A DNA stretch of 64,000 nucleotides, taken from positions 105,380-169,379 of the forward strand of contig NZ_BAAAYN010000043.1 of NCBI RefSeq assembly GCF_039536245.1. The letters run 5' to 3'. Below the pieces are notes generated by a model. The model saw only the letters and a program-made list of their open reading frames with translations. It was not told the DNA's origin and did no database searches. The translations under genes and the position numbers were made by a program. This DNA is from Cryptosporangium minutisporangium (GTDB lineage: Bacteria; Actinomycetota; Actinomycetes; Mycobacteriales; Cryptosporangiaceae). This document shows positions 16,449-24,767 of the stretch, piece by piece; the first letter of the stretch is position 1; each line of letters starts with the position of its first letter.

Positions 16449-17261
16449 ATGATTCTGGTGACTGGTGCCACGGGCACCATCGGTACGCATCTCGTCCAGG
16501 TTCTCGCCGCGGCTGGCGAGCCGGTCCGCGCGATGACCCGCCGGCCCGAGCAGGCCGTCGTGCCCGCCGGCGTCGAGGTGGTCCACGGCGATTTCGCGGA
16601 CGCCGACTCGCTGCGGTCAGCGGCCAAGGGCGCGGAGGCGGCCTTCCTGCTGACCGAAGGCGGACCCTCGGTGGGCGCGCACGACCTGGCGTTCACGGCG
16701 GCCGCCGTGAACGCCGGGATCCGCCGCATCGTGAAGCTCTCCGCGTTCGGCACCGATCTGGGCCTGCTCGACTGGCACCAGGCCGGTGAAGCCGCGGTGC
16801 GCGAGGGCAACTGGGAGTGGACGCTGCTGCGGCCGCCGATGTTCGCCTCCAACGTGTTCTGGTGGGTGCCGGACCTGCGGGCCGGTGGGTCGGTGCCGAA
16901 CCGCACCGGCGACGGGGGCATGGGTGTCGTCCATCCGCGGGACGTCGCCGAGGTGGCCGCGGCCGCGCTGACCGGGGACGGCCATGCCGGGCAGGTGTAC
17001 GCGGTGACCGGTCCGGAGGCGCTGAGCGTGCCGGAGGAGGTGGCGATCCTCGCGGACGTGCTGCAGCGGCCGTTCACCACCGTCGACGCGACATTGGCAG
17101 GGCTCGACGAGGGATCCGCGCGCGCGATGGAGTACGTCCGGTCGGGTCAGGCAGCGGTGGTGGCCGACGTCGTCCCGCGCATCCTCGGACGTCCGGCGCT
17201 GACGTTCCGGAGCTGGGTGGAGGAGCACCGCGAGCAGTTGGTTGCCACACTGGACGGATGA
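16449..17261 (+). CDS. NmrA-like NAD(P)-binding SDR protein
   Basis: A 270-residue atypical short-chain dehydrogenase. It begins ILVTGATGTIGTHLVQVL (GxxGxxG nucleotide site), then RRPEQAVVPAGVEVVHGDFAD and VKLSAFGTD. The catalytic Tyr-Lys pair of classical SDRs is absent, so it could be a redox sensor or isoflavone-reductase-like enzyme. A GTG at 16440 is an alternative start. The stop overlaps the next start as ATGA. It likely answers to the AraC regulator next door. Confidence 0.88.
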   Translation: MILVTGATGTIGTHLVQVLAAAGEPVRAMTRRPEQAVVPAGVEVVHGDFADADSLRSAAKGAEAAFLLTEGGPSVGAHDLAFTAAAVNAGIRRIVKLSAFGTDLGLLDWHQAGEAAVREGNWEWTLLRPPMFASNVFWWVPDLRAGGSVPNRTGDGGMGVVHPRDVAEVAAAALTGDGHAGQVYAVTGPEALSVPEEVAILADVLQRPFTTVDATLAGLDEGSARAMEYVRSGQAAVVADVVPRILGRPALTFRSWVEEHREQLVATLDG

Positions 17262-17626
17262 CTGACGAGGACGCCCTGCGGGCGGCGGTGGAGCGGCGGG
17301 CCGAGGCGCTGGCCGCCGGGGAAGCGTCCGGGCTGGAGGCGGTGCTCCATCCGCGGTTCCGATGGACGTCGCACCGCGGCGAGGTGTTCGACCGGGCGGC
17401 GTACGTGCGGTCGAACACCGCCGGCGGGCTGGTCTGGCGGCAGCAGCTGGTCGACCGGACCGACGTGGTGGTGCTCGGTGACACCGGCGTGGTGACCTGC
17501 CTGGTCACCGACCACGTCGAGGTGGAGGGGGAGCAGCGCTCGTACCGCATGCCGGTGACCCAGACCTGGATCCGGGAGCACGGCCGCTGGACCTGTCTGG
17601 CCGGCCACGCGGGTCCGCTGCTCTAG
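17258..17626 (+). CDS. NTF2-like (DUF4440) protein
   Basis: A 122-residue protein with the cone-shaped NTF2 fold pattern: an N-terminal helix LRAAVERRAEALAAG, LHPRFRWTSHRGEVFDRAAYV, then four strands ending MPVTQTWIREHGRWTCLAGH. Members are small enzymes or ligand binders (DUF4440/SnoaL side). It is coupled to the SDR gene by a 4-base overlap, so both probably act on one substrate or process. Confidence 0.85.
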   Translation: MTDEDALRAAVERRAEALAAGEASGLEAVLHPRFRWTSHRGEVFDRAAYVRSNTAGGLVWRQQLVDRTDVVVLGDTGVVTCLVTDHVEVEGEQRSYRMPVTQTWIREHGRWTCLAGHAGPLL

Positions 17627-17634
17627 GAGAACAC

Positions 17635-17675
17635 GTAGGAAATTGCCTACGCTTGACGCGTAGGTAGTTTCCTAC
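17635..17675. promoter_or_regulatory. paired palindromic operator of the ArsR-AHSA1 operon
   Basis: Two 16-base palindromes, GTAGGAAATTGCCTAC (17635-17650) and GTAGGTAGTTTCCTAC (17660-17675), 25 bases centre to centre. The outer halves GTAGGAAA and TTTCCTAC also mirror each other. A TTGACG box (17653-17658) lies between them, so bound regulator would block the promoter. Likely target of the ArsR protein encoded just downstream. Confidence 0.7.
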
Positions 17676-17710
17676 CTCCCGTGGGTACGGGACGAGTGAG
17701 AGGGGCTTCG

Positions 17711-18058
17711 GTGCCACAGCGGGCCAAGTCATCACCGACCGATCGGGTGTTCGCCGCACTGTCGAACCCGACCCGGCGGGACGTGCTCGATCTGCTCCTG
17801 GACGGTCCACGGGCCGTGCAGGAGATCGCGGAGCGCTTCGACATGGCCCGGCCCAGCGTCTCCGAGCACCTCCGGGTGCTGCTCGACGCCGGGCTGGTGA
17901 CCGAGACGCGGCAGGGGCGCCACCGCATCTACGCGGTGGTCCCCGAGCCGCTGCACGACCTGCAGAGCTGGCTCGCTCCCTACGAGCGGTTCTGGCGGGC
18001 CCAGCTCGCCGGTCTGCGCTCCTACCTCGACGAGGACCCTTCGGAGGAGAACCGATGA
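17711..18058 (+). CDS. ArsR-family transcriptional regulator
   Basis: A 115-residue winged-helix repressor, start GTG 17711 behind GAGAGG. Residues VFAALSNPTRRDVLDLLLDGPRAVQEIAERFDMARPSVSEHLRVLLDAGLV form the HTH, followed by the wing RQGRHRIYAVV. It lacks the CxC metal site, placing it with the metal-independent group usually linked to SRPBCC/AHSA1 genes, as here. It probably represses its own operon through the palindromes upstream. ATGA overlap with the next gene. Confidence 0.92.
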   Translation: MPQRAKSSPTDRVFAALSNPTRRDVLDLLLDGPRAVQEIAERFDMARPSVSEHLRVLLDAGLVTETRQGRHRIYAVVPEPLHDLQSWLAPYERFWRAQLAGLRSYLDEDPSEENR

Positions 18059-18492
18059 CCGACGACCTGACCGCCATCCACGTGGACGAGTTCCTGCCGC
18101 ACCCGCCGACCCGGGTCTGGGACGCGCTGACCAACCCGGACGCGCTCGCGAAGTGGTTCCTGCCCGGCGACTTCAAGCCGGTCGTCGGGCACCGGTTCCG
18201 GTTCCAGGCCGAGCCGATCGAAGCGACGAACTTCAGCGGCGTCATCGCGGGTGAGGTCCTCGACGTGCAGCCGGAGACGCTGCTGAGCTACTCCTGGGTA
18301 GACCCGGCCAACCCAGCGGGGCTGGACTCCGTCGTCACCTGGACGCTGCATCCCGAGGGCACCGGCACACGGCTTTTCCTCGAGCACCGCGGCTTCGATC
18401 CGGACGATCCGCAGCAGCAGCTCGCCCGGAAGATCATGAGCGGCGGATGGAGCAGCCAGGTGTTCCGTGGCTTGATCGAATACCTGAGCTGA
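18055..18492 (+). CDS. SRPBCC/AHSA1-type protein
   Basis: A 145-residue START-like (AHSA1) fold: FLPHPPTRVWDALTNPDALAKWFLPGDFKPVVGHRF at the N-terminus and GTGTRLFLEHRGF...GGWSSQVFRGLIEYL at the C-terminal helix. Such proteins bind hydrophobic ligands in a cavity; they are regularly co-transcribed with ArsR regulators. It starts inside the arsR stop codon. Ligand unknown. Confidence 0.9.
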   Translation: MTDDLTAIHVDEFLPHPPTRVWDALTNPDALAKWFLPGDFKPVVGHRFRFQAEPIEATNFSGVIAGEVLDVQPETLLSYSWVDPANPAGLDSVVTWTLHPEGTGTRLFLEHRGFDPDDPQQQLARKIMSGGWSSQVFRGLIEYLS

Positions 18493-18510
18493 TCGGCGTA
18501 CGGTCGGTGC

Positions 18511-18945
18511 GTGATCGACGACTGCCTGATCTGCGCCAAGCACGCCGGGCGCGGCGAGCTGCTCGCTCCGGTTGTCTGGGCCGACGAGTCGGTCGTGGTG
18601 ACGCACCGGCCGGCCGATCTCACCGGGTACGGCCCGCTCGGTTACCTGTTCGTCGAGACCCGGCGGCACGTCGAGTGCTGGGACGCGCTGACGCCCGACG
18701 AGGTCGCGATCGTCGCCCACACCGCGTGGGTCGCGGCCCGGGCGCTCCGCGCGGAGCTGCCGGTCGAGAACGTCTTCACCGCGATCGTCGGGCGCCGGAT
18801 CCCGCACTTCCACCAGCACGTGTTCGCCCGGTTCGCGGACACGCCACCGGACGTCGACTGGCTGGAGTCCCCGGTGGTGGCGCCGCAGCCCGCCGCGGCT
18901 GAGCTCGCCGACTTCGCGAGCCGCCTCGGCCGGTACTTCACCTGA
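18511..18945 (+). CDS. HIT-family protein
   Basis: A 144-residue histidine-triad nucleotide hydrolase/transferase. It opens with DDCLICAKHAG, and the triad is HFHQHVFAR near residue 93-101. It starts at GTG 18511, 18 bases after the AHSA1 gene, and may ride on the same transcript. Members hydrolyse nucleoside phosphoramidates or dinucleoside polyphosphates; the substrate here is not known. Confidence 0.9.
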   Translation: MIDDCLICAKHAGRGELLAPVVWADESVVVTHRPADLTGYGPLGYLFVETRRHVECWDALTPDEVAIVAHTAWVAARALRAELPVENVFTAIVGRRIPHFHQHVFARFADTPPDVDWLESPVVAPQPAAAELADFASRLGRYFT

Positions 18946-18988
18946 GACGTCCGGTCGCCCAGCGGTCTGCTCGCGCAGGTGAGAACGC

Positions 18989-20686
18989 TCAGCCGCTGAA
19001 CGCCGTCAGGAACTTGTCGCGGAAGGCGTCCATCCTCCAGACCGGGGCGTCCGGCCGCGGGTTCAGCCCGTCGTGCCAGCCCCAGGACGAGACCCGGTCC
19101 AGCACCTTCGGGTCCTTCGCGACGATCGTCACCGGCACGTCCCAGCTCGCGTTCTGCCCGGTGATCAGCGGGATCGGCTGGTGGTCGCCGAGGAAGACCA
19201 GCACCGTGTCGTCGGTGGCGTACTTCTCGGCGTACGAGATCACCGACGACAGCGAGTACTCGATCGACTTCCGGTACTGCGTCCGGACGAAGTCCGGGTT
19301 TTTCTGGGAGAAGCTCGGCCGCGGACCCGCCGTCGCCTTACCGTCGCCGACCTCGTCCCAATCGGCCAGCTTCGGCACGTAGTTCCAGGGGGCGTGGCTG
19401 GACGTCGTCTCGACCTCGGCCACGACCGGCTGGTCACCGGGCTTCGAGAGCTCGGCGCGCTGCAGCTTCGACAGGATGTACTGGTCCGGGATGGACGACC
19501 ACTGGTACTTCGGCCCCTGGAAGCCCAGGTTGCGGGAGTCGTAGATCTTGTCGAAGCCGAAGAAGTCGCCCTCCGGCCAGTAGCCGGTCAGCCCGGGCAT
19601 GATGCCGACCGAGCGCCAGTCCGCCTCCTGGAACGCGCCGGTCAGCGTCATCCGGTCGCTCTTGGTGAGGTTGCGGTACCGCGCCTCGTTGTTGATCCAG
19701 AGCCCGGAGTGGAGCGTCGAGTGCGCGAGCCAGCTGCCGCCGCCGGTCGTCGGAGACGTGAGGTACGCGCTGCGGGACTCCAGCCCGGCCGCCTTCAAAC
19801 GCTGCGTGCCCCCGTCGAGCAGCGCGTCGATCTGCGGGGCGTACTTCGGGTCCTCGACCGCGCTGCGTCCGTAACTCTCGATGAACGTGAAGACGACGTC
19901 CTTGCCGCGCAGCGCGGACAGCAACTGGTCGTTCGGGGTGTCGCGGAACGCGTCGACGGCCAGCTGCTCGGAGAACCGACGTTGATCGAGCAGCGCGGCC
20001 GGCACTTTGCGCAGCGTGTTGTAGGCGAACGGTGCGGTGATGTTGCTGGTGCGCGGCAGCCCTTGGATGTCGTAACCGAATCCGGCACAGACGAACCAGA
20101 TCACGGTGAGGGCCGCGACCGCCTTCGTCGCGTGCGGCTCGGTGTTGACCAGCGTCGTCGACAGGCGTCGGACGGCGAGCGTCATCAACGTCACCACGGC
20201 GAGCACCATCACGACGGCGCCGACCGTAGCGCCGAACGCCGCGGCCCGGCCGTACGAGCCTTCGACGAAGTCGAAGCCGTTGGCGAGCAGGCTCCAGTCG
20301 AAGATGACGTTGAACGGGCGTGCCAGGGTCTCGAAGAATCCCATGTCGAGGACCTTGAGCACGGTGAGCAGCCCGAGCACCGCCCCGGTGACCGTCGCGG
20401 CGATCCGGCGCAACCGGCCGGGGAGCACCAGCAGCAGGGCCGCGCCGACCACGGCCTCCACCGGGATCCGCAGGAAGGCCTTCGGGGTGAGCAGGTACAC
20501 CCGGTTCGGGAACAGCAGCGCGGCATAGACCAGGAGGAACGCCAGCGCGGTCAGCGTCCAGCGCAGCACGGTGCGCCACCGGCGAGGCTTCGGCGGCTGG
20601 GTGTCGTCGGGCGCGGAGGGCGCAACCGTGCTCAGGTCGTCGTCGACTGCCGCCGGCAGCTCGCCCGTCCCCGTCAAGAGCGCCAT
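18989..20686 (-). CDS. LTA-synthase-like membrane sulfatase/phosphotransferase
   Basis: A 565-residue protein. After a proline-rich cytoplasmic N-terminus come about five membrane spans (from ALAFLLVYAALLF to TVIWFVCAGFGY), then an extracellular alkaline-phosphatase-fold domain with FTFIESYGRSAVED, the GGGSWLAHSTLHSG loop and the metal motif FLGDHQPIPL. The layout matches LtaS-type phosphoglycerol transferases and phosphoethanolamine transferases, so a role in modifying cell-envelope polymers is likely. Substrate unknown. The mannosyltransferase gene upstream may be in the same operon. Confidence 0.85.
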   Translation of the reverse strand: MALLTGTGELPAAVDDDLSTVAPSAPDDTQPPKPRRWRTVLRWTLTALAFLLVYAALLFPNRVYLLTPKAFLRIPVEAVVGAALLLVLPGRLRRIAATVTGAVLGLLTVLKVLDMGFFETLARPFNVIFDWSLLANGFDFVEGSYGRAAAFGATVGAVVMVLAVVTLMTLAVRRLSTTLVNTEPHATKAVAALTVIWFVCAGFGYDIQGLPRTSNITAPFAYNTLRKVPAALLDQRRFSEQLAVDAFRDTPNDQLLSALRGKDVVFTFIESYGRSAVEDPKYAPQIDALLDGGTQRLKAAGLESRSAYLTSPTTGGGSWLAHSTLHSGLWINNEARYRNLTKSDRMTLTGAFQEADWRSVGIMPGLTGYWPEGDFFGFDKIYDSRNLGFQGPKYQWSSIPDQYILSKLQRAELSKPGDQPVVAEVETTSSHAPWNYVPKLADWDEVGDGKATAGPRPSFSQKNPDFVRTQYRKSIEYSLSSVISYAEKYATDDTVLVFLGDHQPIPLITGQNASWDVPVTIVAKDPKVLDRVSSWGWHDGLNPRPDAPVWRMDAFRDKFLTAFSG

Positions 20687-20765
20687 CCGTAGGCCCTTCC
20701 CAATTAGTGGCCGGCACCGCGGGTCCGCGTCGCCACCTGGCTCACGGACCCGCCCGCCGGAAGGT

Positions 20766-22070
20766 TCACGCCCGTACGCCGACGCTCTGTCGCTCTGCCG
20801 ACACCTCCGCGAACTGGTCCAACCCGTCCCGGGGCGCCGACCGCGTCCGAGCGGCCGGCTCGGTTTCGGCCCGGTCGTCGGACGACACGTCCGGCAACCC
20901 CGACGCCGGCCGTCCGCGGACGTCCGCCAGCAGTGCGTACAGCGTGATCAGCAGCGCGGCGAGCATCAGCGTGGCGAGCAAGCGCGGATCGATCAGCGGC
21001 CCGACCGGCCCGGTCCGGAACAGGAACGGCAGGTACGCGAAGAACGACGACGCCTGGACTATCAGTGGCAGGAACCACAGCCGCGGGCGGTAGAACGCGA
21101 CGACGAGCGTGAGCACGTCGGCCAGGTAGAAGTAGCGCTCGTGCATGCCCGGCAGGAAGAACGGCACCAGGATCGCGAAGCAGGCGGCGGCGGTCACCAG
21201 CCGGGTCCGGTCCAGCTTCGTCCGGGTGGAGACCAGCACGTAGCAGATGCCGAGCACCAGCGCGGCGGCGAACAGGTAGCCGAGGTTCTTCAGGACGTCG
21301 AGCCCCACCGAGACCCGCAGATACTGGTAGACCGACGGCGCGCCGCGCCGCAGCGCCGACGGCTCGTCCAGCTGATCGGCGTAGAGCCCGAGCAGTTCGA
21401 CCGGGTCGCGGCCCAACAGCATCGCCGGGACGTCGAGCGCGATGTACACCAGCGGCAACGCGATCAGCGTCCGCCACCGCACGCGACCGGCCAGCACGGC
21501 GAGCATCAGGAGCGGGAAGATGAAGATCGCCTGCGGCTTGAACGCGTACGCCGTGGCGAAGAACGCCACGGCCAACCACTGCCGGTCGCGGAGGAGGAAG
21601 TACACCCCACCCAGGCAGAACGCGGCCCAGATCGAGTCGCACTGCCCGTACATCGAGGCGTTGATCACGACCGTGGGCAGGAACGCCGCGACGAGCGCCG
21701 CGACCGTGGGGATCCGCCATCCCGGCCACCGTAGCGCTACGAGGCGGTACACGAAGAAGACCAGCAGCGCGTCGAAGGCGACGAGGATCAACTTGATCTT
21801 CATCAGCGTTGCTCCGGGCAGCCACCCGGCGACGACCAGCAGGTACAGGAACGGCGCGTTGTAGTTGCCGATCGGCTCCCGCAGCCCGCGGATGCCTCCC
21901 GCCGCCTGGAGTTCGTCGTACCACTGGCCGAACACCACGAGGTCGGACGTGTAGTAGCTACGGCACGCGTAGCGAATGAGCAACGCCACGACGACCAAGC
22001 CGCCGAGCAGCAGCCATTCGGCCGGCGGCACGGTCCGGGCCCGTGCGATCCGGTCGCGTACCCACGCCAC
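20766..22070 (-). CDS. GT87/Gpi18-like membrane mannosyltransferase
   Basis: A 434-residue multi-span membrane protein starting at GTG 22070 behind AAGGGGG. Conserved features are YTSDLVVFGQWYDEL after the first span, NASMYGQCDSIWAAFCL, and PGMHERYFYLAD, typical of lipid-phosphosugar-dependent GT-C glycosyltransferases related to Gpi18 and GT87. The C-terminal 50 residues are polar and likely cytoplasmic. It probably adds mannose from polyprenyl-phosphate donors to envelope glycolipids or proteins. Same strand as the sulfatase-like gene, about 80 bases apart. Confidence 0.85.
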   Translation of the reverse strand: MAWVRDRIARARTVPPAEWLLLGGLVVVALLIRYACRSYYTSDLVVFGQWYDELQAAGGIRGLREPIGNYNAPFLYLLVVAGWLPGATLMKIKLILVAFDALLVFFVYRLVALRWPGWRIPTVAALVAAFLPTVVINASMYGQCDSIWAAFCLGGVYFLLRDRQWLAVAFFATAYAFKPQAIFIFPLLMLAVLAGRVRWRTLIALPLVYIALDVPAMLLGRDPVELLGLYADQLDEPSALRRGAPSVYQYLRVSVGLDVLKNLGYLFAAALVLGICYVLVSTRTKLDRTRLVTAAACFAILVPFFLPGMHERYFYLADVLTLVVAFYRPRLWFLPLIVQASSFFAYLPFLFRTGPVGPLIDPRLLATLMLAALLITLYALLADVRGRPASGLPDVSSDDRAETEPAARTRSAPRDGLDQFAEVSAERQSVGVRA

Positions 22071-22150
22071 GTGCGCCCCCTTCGGCTGATCGACCGGTCC
22101 GGAGGGAACACGGCCGGTCGCGGCCCCGGGTTCGACAGCTGTACCAAAAA

Positions 22151-22175
22151 AACCCAGGCCGGAGCGGCCTGGGTT
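22151..22175 (-). terminator. rho-independent terminator of tRNA-Gly
   Basis: On the minus strand, a perfect 11-bp stem (AACCCAGGCCG / CGGCCTGGGTT) with a CTC loop is followed by a run of seven T residues. It lies just downstream of the tRNA-Gly gene. Confidence 0.9.
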
Positions 22176-22182
22176 GCTTTGG

Positions 22183-22253
22183 AGCGGGTGACGAGAATCG
22201 AACTCGCGTAGCCAGTTTGGAAGACTGGGGCTCTACCATTGAGCTACACCCGC
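22183..22253 (-). tRNA. tRNA-Gly (TCC)
   Basis: Minus strand. The acceptor arm GCGGGTG pairs with CACCCGC. The D arm contains AGCTCAATGGTAGAGC. The anticodon stem is around loop CTTCCAA, giving anticodon TCC, and the T arm contains GTTCGATTC. A CCA end is encoded (22180-22182). A terminator follows. Confidence 0.97.
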
Positions 22254-22396
22254 GGGTGGCCGCTTGCACGACCGGCACCATGATAACGGCTACGACCGGG
22301 GGACCTGCCACCGAGTTCCGGTGTGGCGTGCGTCCCCACGCCCGGGGCAACGACCCGGTCCGGGACGCTACCGCCTACACTGGCGGCGCAGTGCTG

Positions 22397-22470
22397 CGGG
22401 GTGTGGCGCAGTTTGGTAGCGCACTCGCTTTGGGAGCGAGGGGCCGTGGGTTCAAATCCCGCCACCCCGA
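22397..22470 (+). tRNA. tRNA-Pro (TGG)
   Basis: Acceptor CGGGGTG/CACCCCG with discriminator A at 22470. The D loop contains AGTTTGGTAGC, the anticodon stem CTCGC/GCGAG closes loop TTTGGGA (anticodon TGG), and the T arm has GGTTCAAATCC. CCA is not encoded. A short T run (TGTTTTT) follows at about 22472. Confidence 0.97.
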
Positions 22471-22677
22471 CTGTTTTTCGGCTGTTCAGGGGCTTTCTGC
22501 CAGCTCAAGGCGGGGAGCCCCTCGCAGTTGAGGTGGGCGGCCCCGGATGGACCTACGCGACGCAAGCGCGGTGCTCGTAGCCCGGGGGGAGGGTTCGGCC
22601 TCGCTGGCCGCCCTCGATTCGAGTGCGGCTCGCCACCCGCACGGCCACCGACTCGTGACTCGACCCCTTTGACGGGA

Positions 22678-23094
22678 TCAGCCGGCCAGCGTCTCGAGGG
22701 GTTGCCCGGTGACGTCGGCGATGAGGTCGAAGTCCTTGTCGACGGCGAGCACGGTCAGACCGGCCTTCTCGGCGGTCGCCGCGACTAGTAAGTCTGGAAT
22801 GGATGGCGCGCGATGCTGGCCGCGATCGGCCAGCGTCATCTGCACTTCGAACGCCCGATCTTCGATCGCGGGCGTCAGATGCTCGATCGGCATCAATGAC
22901 AACGGCGGGACCGCGAACTGGCCGCGTCCAGCGTGCCCGGAGCGGGCTGAGAATCCGAGTTCCAGCCGAGTGATCGTCGACAGTCGGACCAGCCCGCGGC
23001 TGATGCGGGCGCTCCACTCGTCGCGGTCGGCCGCCTGCCCGAGTTGCAACCGGACGTAGGCGGACCTGTCGATCAGCCAGCTGGTTACCGCCAC
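22678..23094 (-). CDS. vapC: PIN-domain toxin, VapC-like
   Basis: A 138-residue PIN-domain ribonuclease. The acidic sites are Asp in [12 protein letters not shown], Glu in TRLELGFS, Asp in [15 protein letters not shown] and Asp in [11 protein letters not shown], in the expected order. VapC toxins cut tRNA or rRNA. The start overlaps the antitoxin gene by 10 bases, the normal vapBC arrangement. It is the first gene after tRNA-Pro, in the accessory stretch. Confidence 0.88.
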   Translation of the reverse strand: MAVTSWLIDRSAYVRLQLGQAADRDEWSARISRGLVRLSTITRLELGFSARSGHAGRGQFAVPPLSLMPIEHLTPAIEDRAFEVQMTLADRGQHRAPSIPDLLVAATAEKAGLTVLAVDKDFDLIADVTGQPLETLAG

Positions 23095-23309
23095 GCTGCG
23101 TCCGTCACCGTCGGATCGGCGAGGTCGGAGAACACCTCGGCGGAGCGCTGCCAGTCCTCGGCGGTGACGGTTTGCTTGCCGGTGGGGGCTCTCTCTTCCT
23201 CGAACTTGCGGCGAAGGTATTCGTTCCGGGAGAGCCCGAGGTTGGACGCTGCGGCGTCGATGCGATCGACGGCTTCCTGGCTGAGATCACGAATGAGGAT
23301 GTTGGGCAC
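23085..23309 (-). CDS. vapB: ribbon-helix-helix antitoxin, VapB/FitA-like
   Basis: A 74-residue antitoxin. The N-terminus [38 protein letters not shown] is the ribbon-helix-helix DNA-binding part (FitA type); the tail ([16 protein letters not shown]) would wrap the toxin. Start GTG 23309 follows GGAGG with six bases between. It probably represses the operon by binding the palindrome just upstream. Confidence 0.88.
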   Translation of the reverse strand: MPNILIRDLSQEAVDRIDAAASNLGLSRNEYLRRKFEEERAPTGKQTVTAEDWQRSAEVFSDLADPTVTDAAWR

Positions 23310-23332
23310 GGCGTGCCTCCGAGTGGCTCTTC

Positions 23333-23346
23333 GATATCATGATATC
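23333..23346. promoter_or_regulatory. palindromic operator of the vapBC operon
   Basis: GATATCATGATATC is a perfect 14-base palindrome located 24 bases upstream of the vapB start. It is AT-rich against a GC-rich background, and its TATCAT core could also serve as the -10 box. Likely binding site of the antitoxin. Confidence 0.65.
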
Positions 23347-23402
23347 ACCGCATACGGCGGACCGCGGTGAACGGCAGCCTCGGCGGAGGCGGGCGCACTC
23401 GA

Positions 23403-23650
23403 TCAGGTGCGTGCGAACAGGCTACGAAGCCGGTCCAGCAGAGTTCGGCGTTCGGCGACGCTCACCACGGTCAGTGGCGCTGAGCCTGCGTCCGGGTGCC
23501 ACGCAACGGCTGCGGCCAGGCGATCGGCGAAGTGCACCCAGAAGCGGGTGCCTGCCGGTGCCGGTGAGCAGGAAGAGATCGCTGGCGCGGTGCATGCACG
23601 TGGTGGCCTCGAAGGCTTTCCCGCTGTGCCGAGCTTCGGAGGACGCCCCT
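23403..23650 (-). pseudogene. decayed small gene with frameshift
   Basis: On the minus strand one frame reads GKAFEATTCMHRASDLFLLTGTGR and a second frame continues TRFWVHFADRLAAAVAWHPD, ending VAERRTLLDRLRSLFART at 23403. The two stretches join sensibly at about 23550 if one base is added or removed. Neither has a good start with a ribosome site. I read it as a frameshifted remnant; the family is not recognised. Confidence 0.35.
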
Positions 23651-24381
23651 CACCGGTCCGATGAGGGCGTGGCGAGGAAGACCCATTCCCAGCCCGGCCG
23701 ATCCGGAGCGTCTCGGACCTCCAGCAGCTCATAACCGTGGGTCCGCAGAGACCCTTCGATCTCGCGGCGGGTCCGGAACCGCAAGGTGGAGTGTGACGAC
23801 AGAGCCGCGCCGTCGGGGAAGACCCACGACGTGCGAAAGGTGACCAGCGCCCCCGCGATGTCGACCACCTCGGTCCAGGTCCGCACCGGGCCGATCCCGT
23901 CGACGTCGACCGTGTGTTCGGTCAGCTCGCGGGTCCACAGCTCCCAGGGACGCAGCTCGGGGACGCGGGTCTCGAACACCAGGCACCCGCCAGGCCGCAG
24001 CAGCCGACGAGTGCCCGCCAGGGTCTTGTCCCACTTGTTGCGGTCGACGATGGCCTGAGCGACGTTGCCGGTCATCGTCGCCAGGTCGAAGTCCCCGACG
24101 GCAACGTCCCGGACCTCGCCGCGGATCCAGTTGACGTGCTGCCCGCCCGGCCGGTTCCGGGCGTAGTTGATCGAGCCGGGGGCCGGGTCGACGCCGGTGA
24201 CGATCTTCCCGGCGGCGGCCAGCCGGACCGCGAAGGTGCCGGTGCCGCAGCCGATGTCCAGTATTCGTTCGGCTCCCAACTCGTCGACGAGGGCCTCGTA
24301 GACGTCGAGGTCGGGGCGGTCGCCTTCCACGGCGTCGTAGACGGCGACCAGCCGGGGGTGGTCGAAGATCGGGTCCGGCAT
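23650..24381 (-). CDS. class I SAM-dependent methyltransferase
   Basis: A 243-residue protein starting at ATG 24381 (MPDPIFDHPRLVAVYDAVEGDR). Motif I is ILDIGCGTGTFAVRLAAAG, followed by VTGVDPAPGSINYAR and later LLRPGGCLVFETR. The C-terminal half has a beta-rich extension, as in small-molecule methyltransferases related to ubiquinone/menaquinone-type enzymes. The substrate is unknown. It stands alone among accessory genes. Confidence 0.9.
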   Translation of the reverse strand: MPDPIFDHPRLVAVYDAVEGDRPDLDVYEALVDELGAERILDIGCGTGTFAVRLAAAGKIVTGVDPAPGSINYARNRPGGQHVNWIRGEVRDVAVGDFDLATMTGNVAQAIVDRNKWDKTLAGTRRLLRPGGCLVFETRVPELRPWELWTRELTEHTVDVDGIGPVRTWTEVVDIAGALVTFRTSWVFPDGAALSSHSTLRFRTRREIEGSLRTHGYELLEVRDAPDRPGWEWVFLATPSSDR

Positions 24382-24423
24382 GAGTCGACCGTACGGCGCC
24401 CGAAGGCGCGCGGCGTGCTGAAC

Positions 24424-24710
24424 AGTGGCGAGCGCGGGTGCCAGTACCCCGAGCCCTTCGTCTTCCGGCCCGAGCGTTTCCTCGGCAACCGTCCCGGCTC
24501 GTACTCCTGGATCCCGTTCGGCGGGGCATCCGGCGCTGCATCGGGGCATCGCTCGCCATGTCCGAAGCGCGGATCGTGCTCCGCGCGCTCATCCAGGAGC
24601 TCGACCTCCGTCCCACCCGAACCAAGTCAGAGGCGATCAAGCGCCGGCGGTCGTCGTCGTGCCCGCGCACGGCGCGCACGTCACGACGCGTCGCCTCGAA
24701 GGCCAATGTC
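24424..24710 (+). pseudogene. cytochrome P450 C-terminal remnant, two frameshifts
   Basis: Three frames read in succession resemble the end of a P450. First, CQYPEPFVFRPERFL and YSWIPFGG (meander and start of the heme loop). Then, after a one-base shift at about 24525, GIRRCIGASLAMSEARIVLRALI, which includes the heme-ligand Cys. After a second shift at about 24645 comes AVVVVPAHGAHV, the usual last strand. The N-terminal 350 or so residues are missing. This is a gene fragment, not a working enzyme. Confidence 0.75.
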
Positions 24711-24767
24711 CACATCGTCCGCCGGAGCCGAGCCCACCGCCGGTGCGCTGACCGCCCGACGCCGCGG

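Noticed and set aside
19073..20692. Long open frame opposite the sulfatase-like gene
   Set aside because: Arg/Val/Glu-rich shadow of a well-supported membrane enzyme gene.
22444..22470. Attachment-site duplication from the tRNA-Pro 3' end
   Set aside because: No second copy of the 3' segment was found between 22.5 and 35 kb, and there is no integrase gene.
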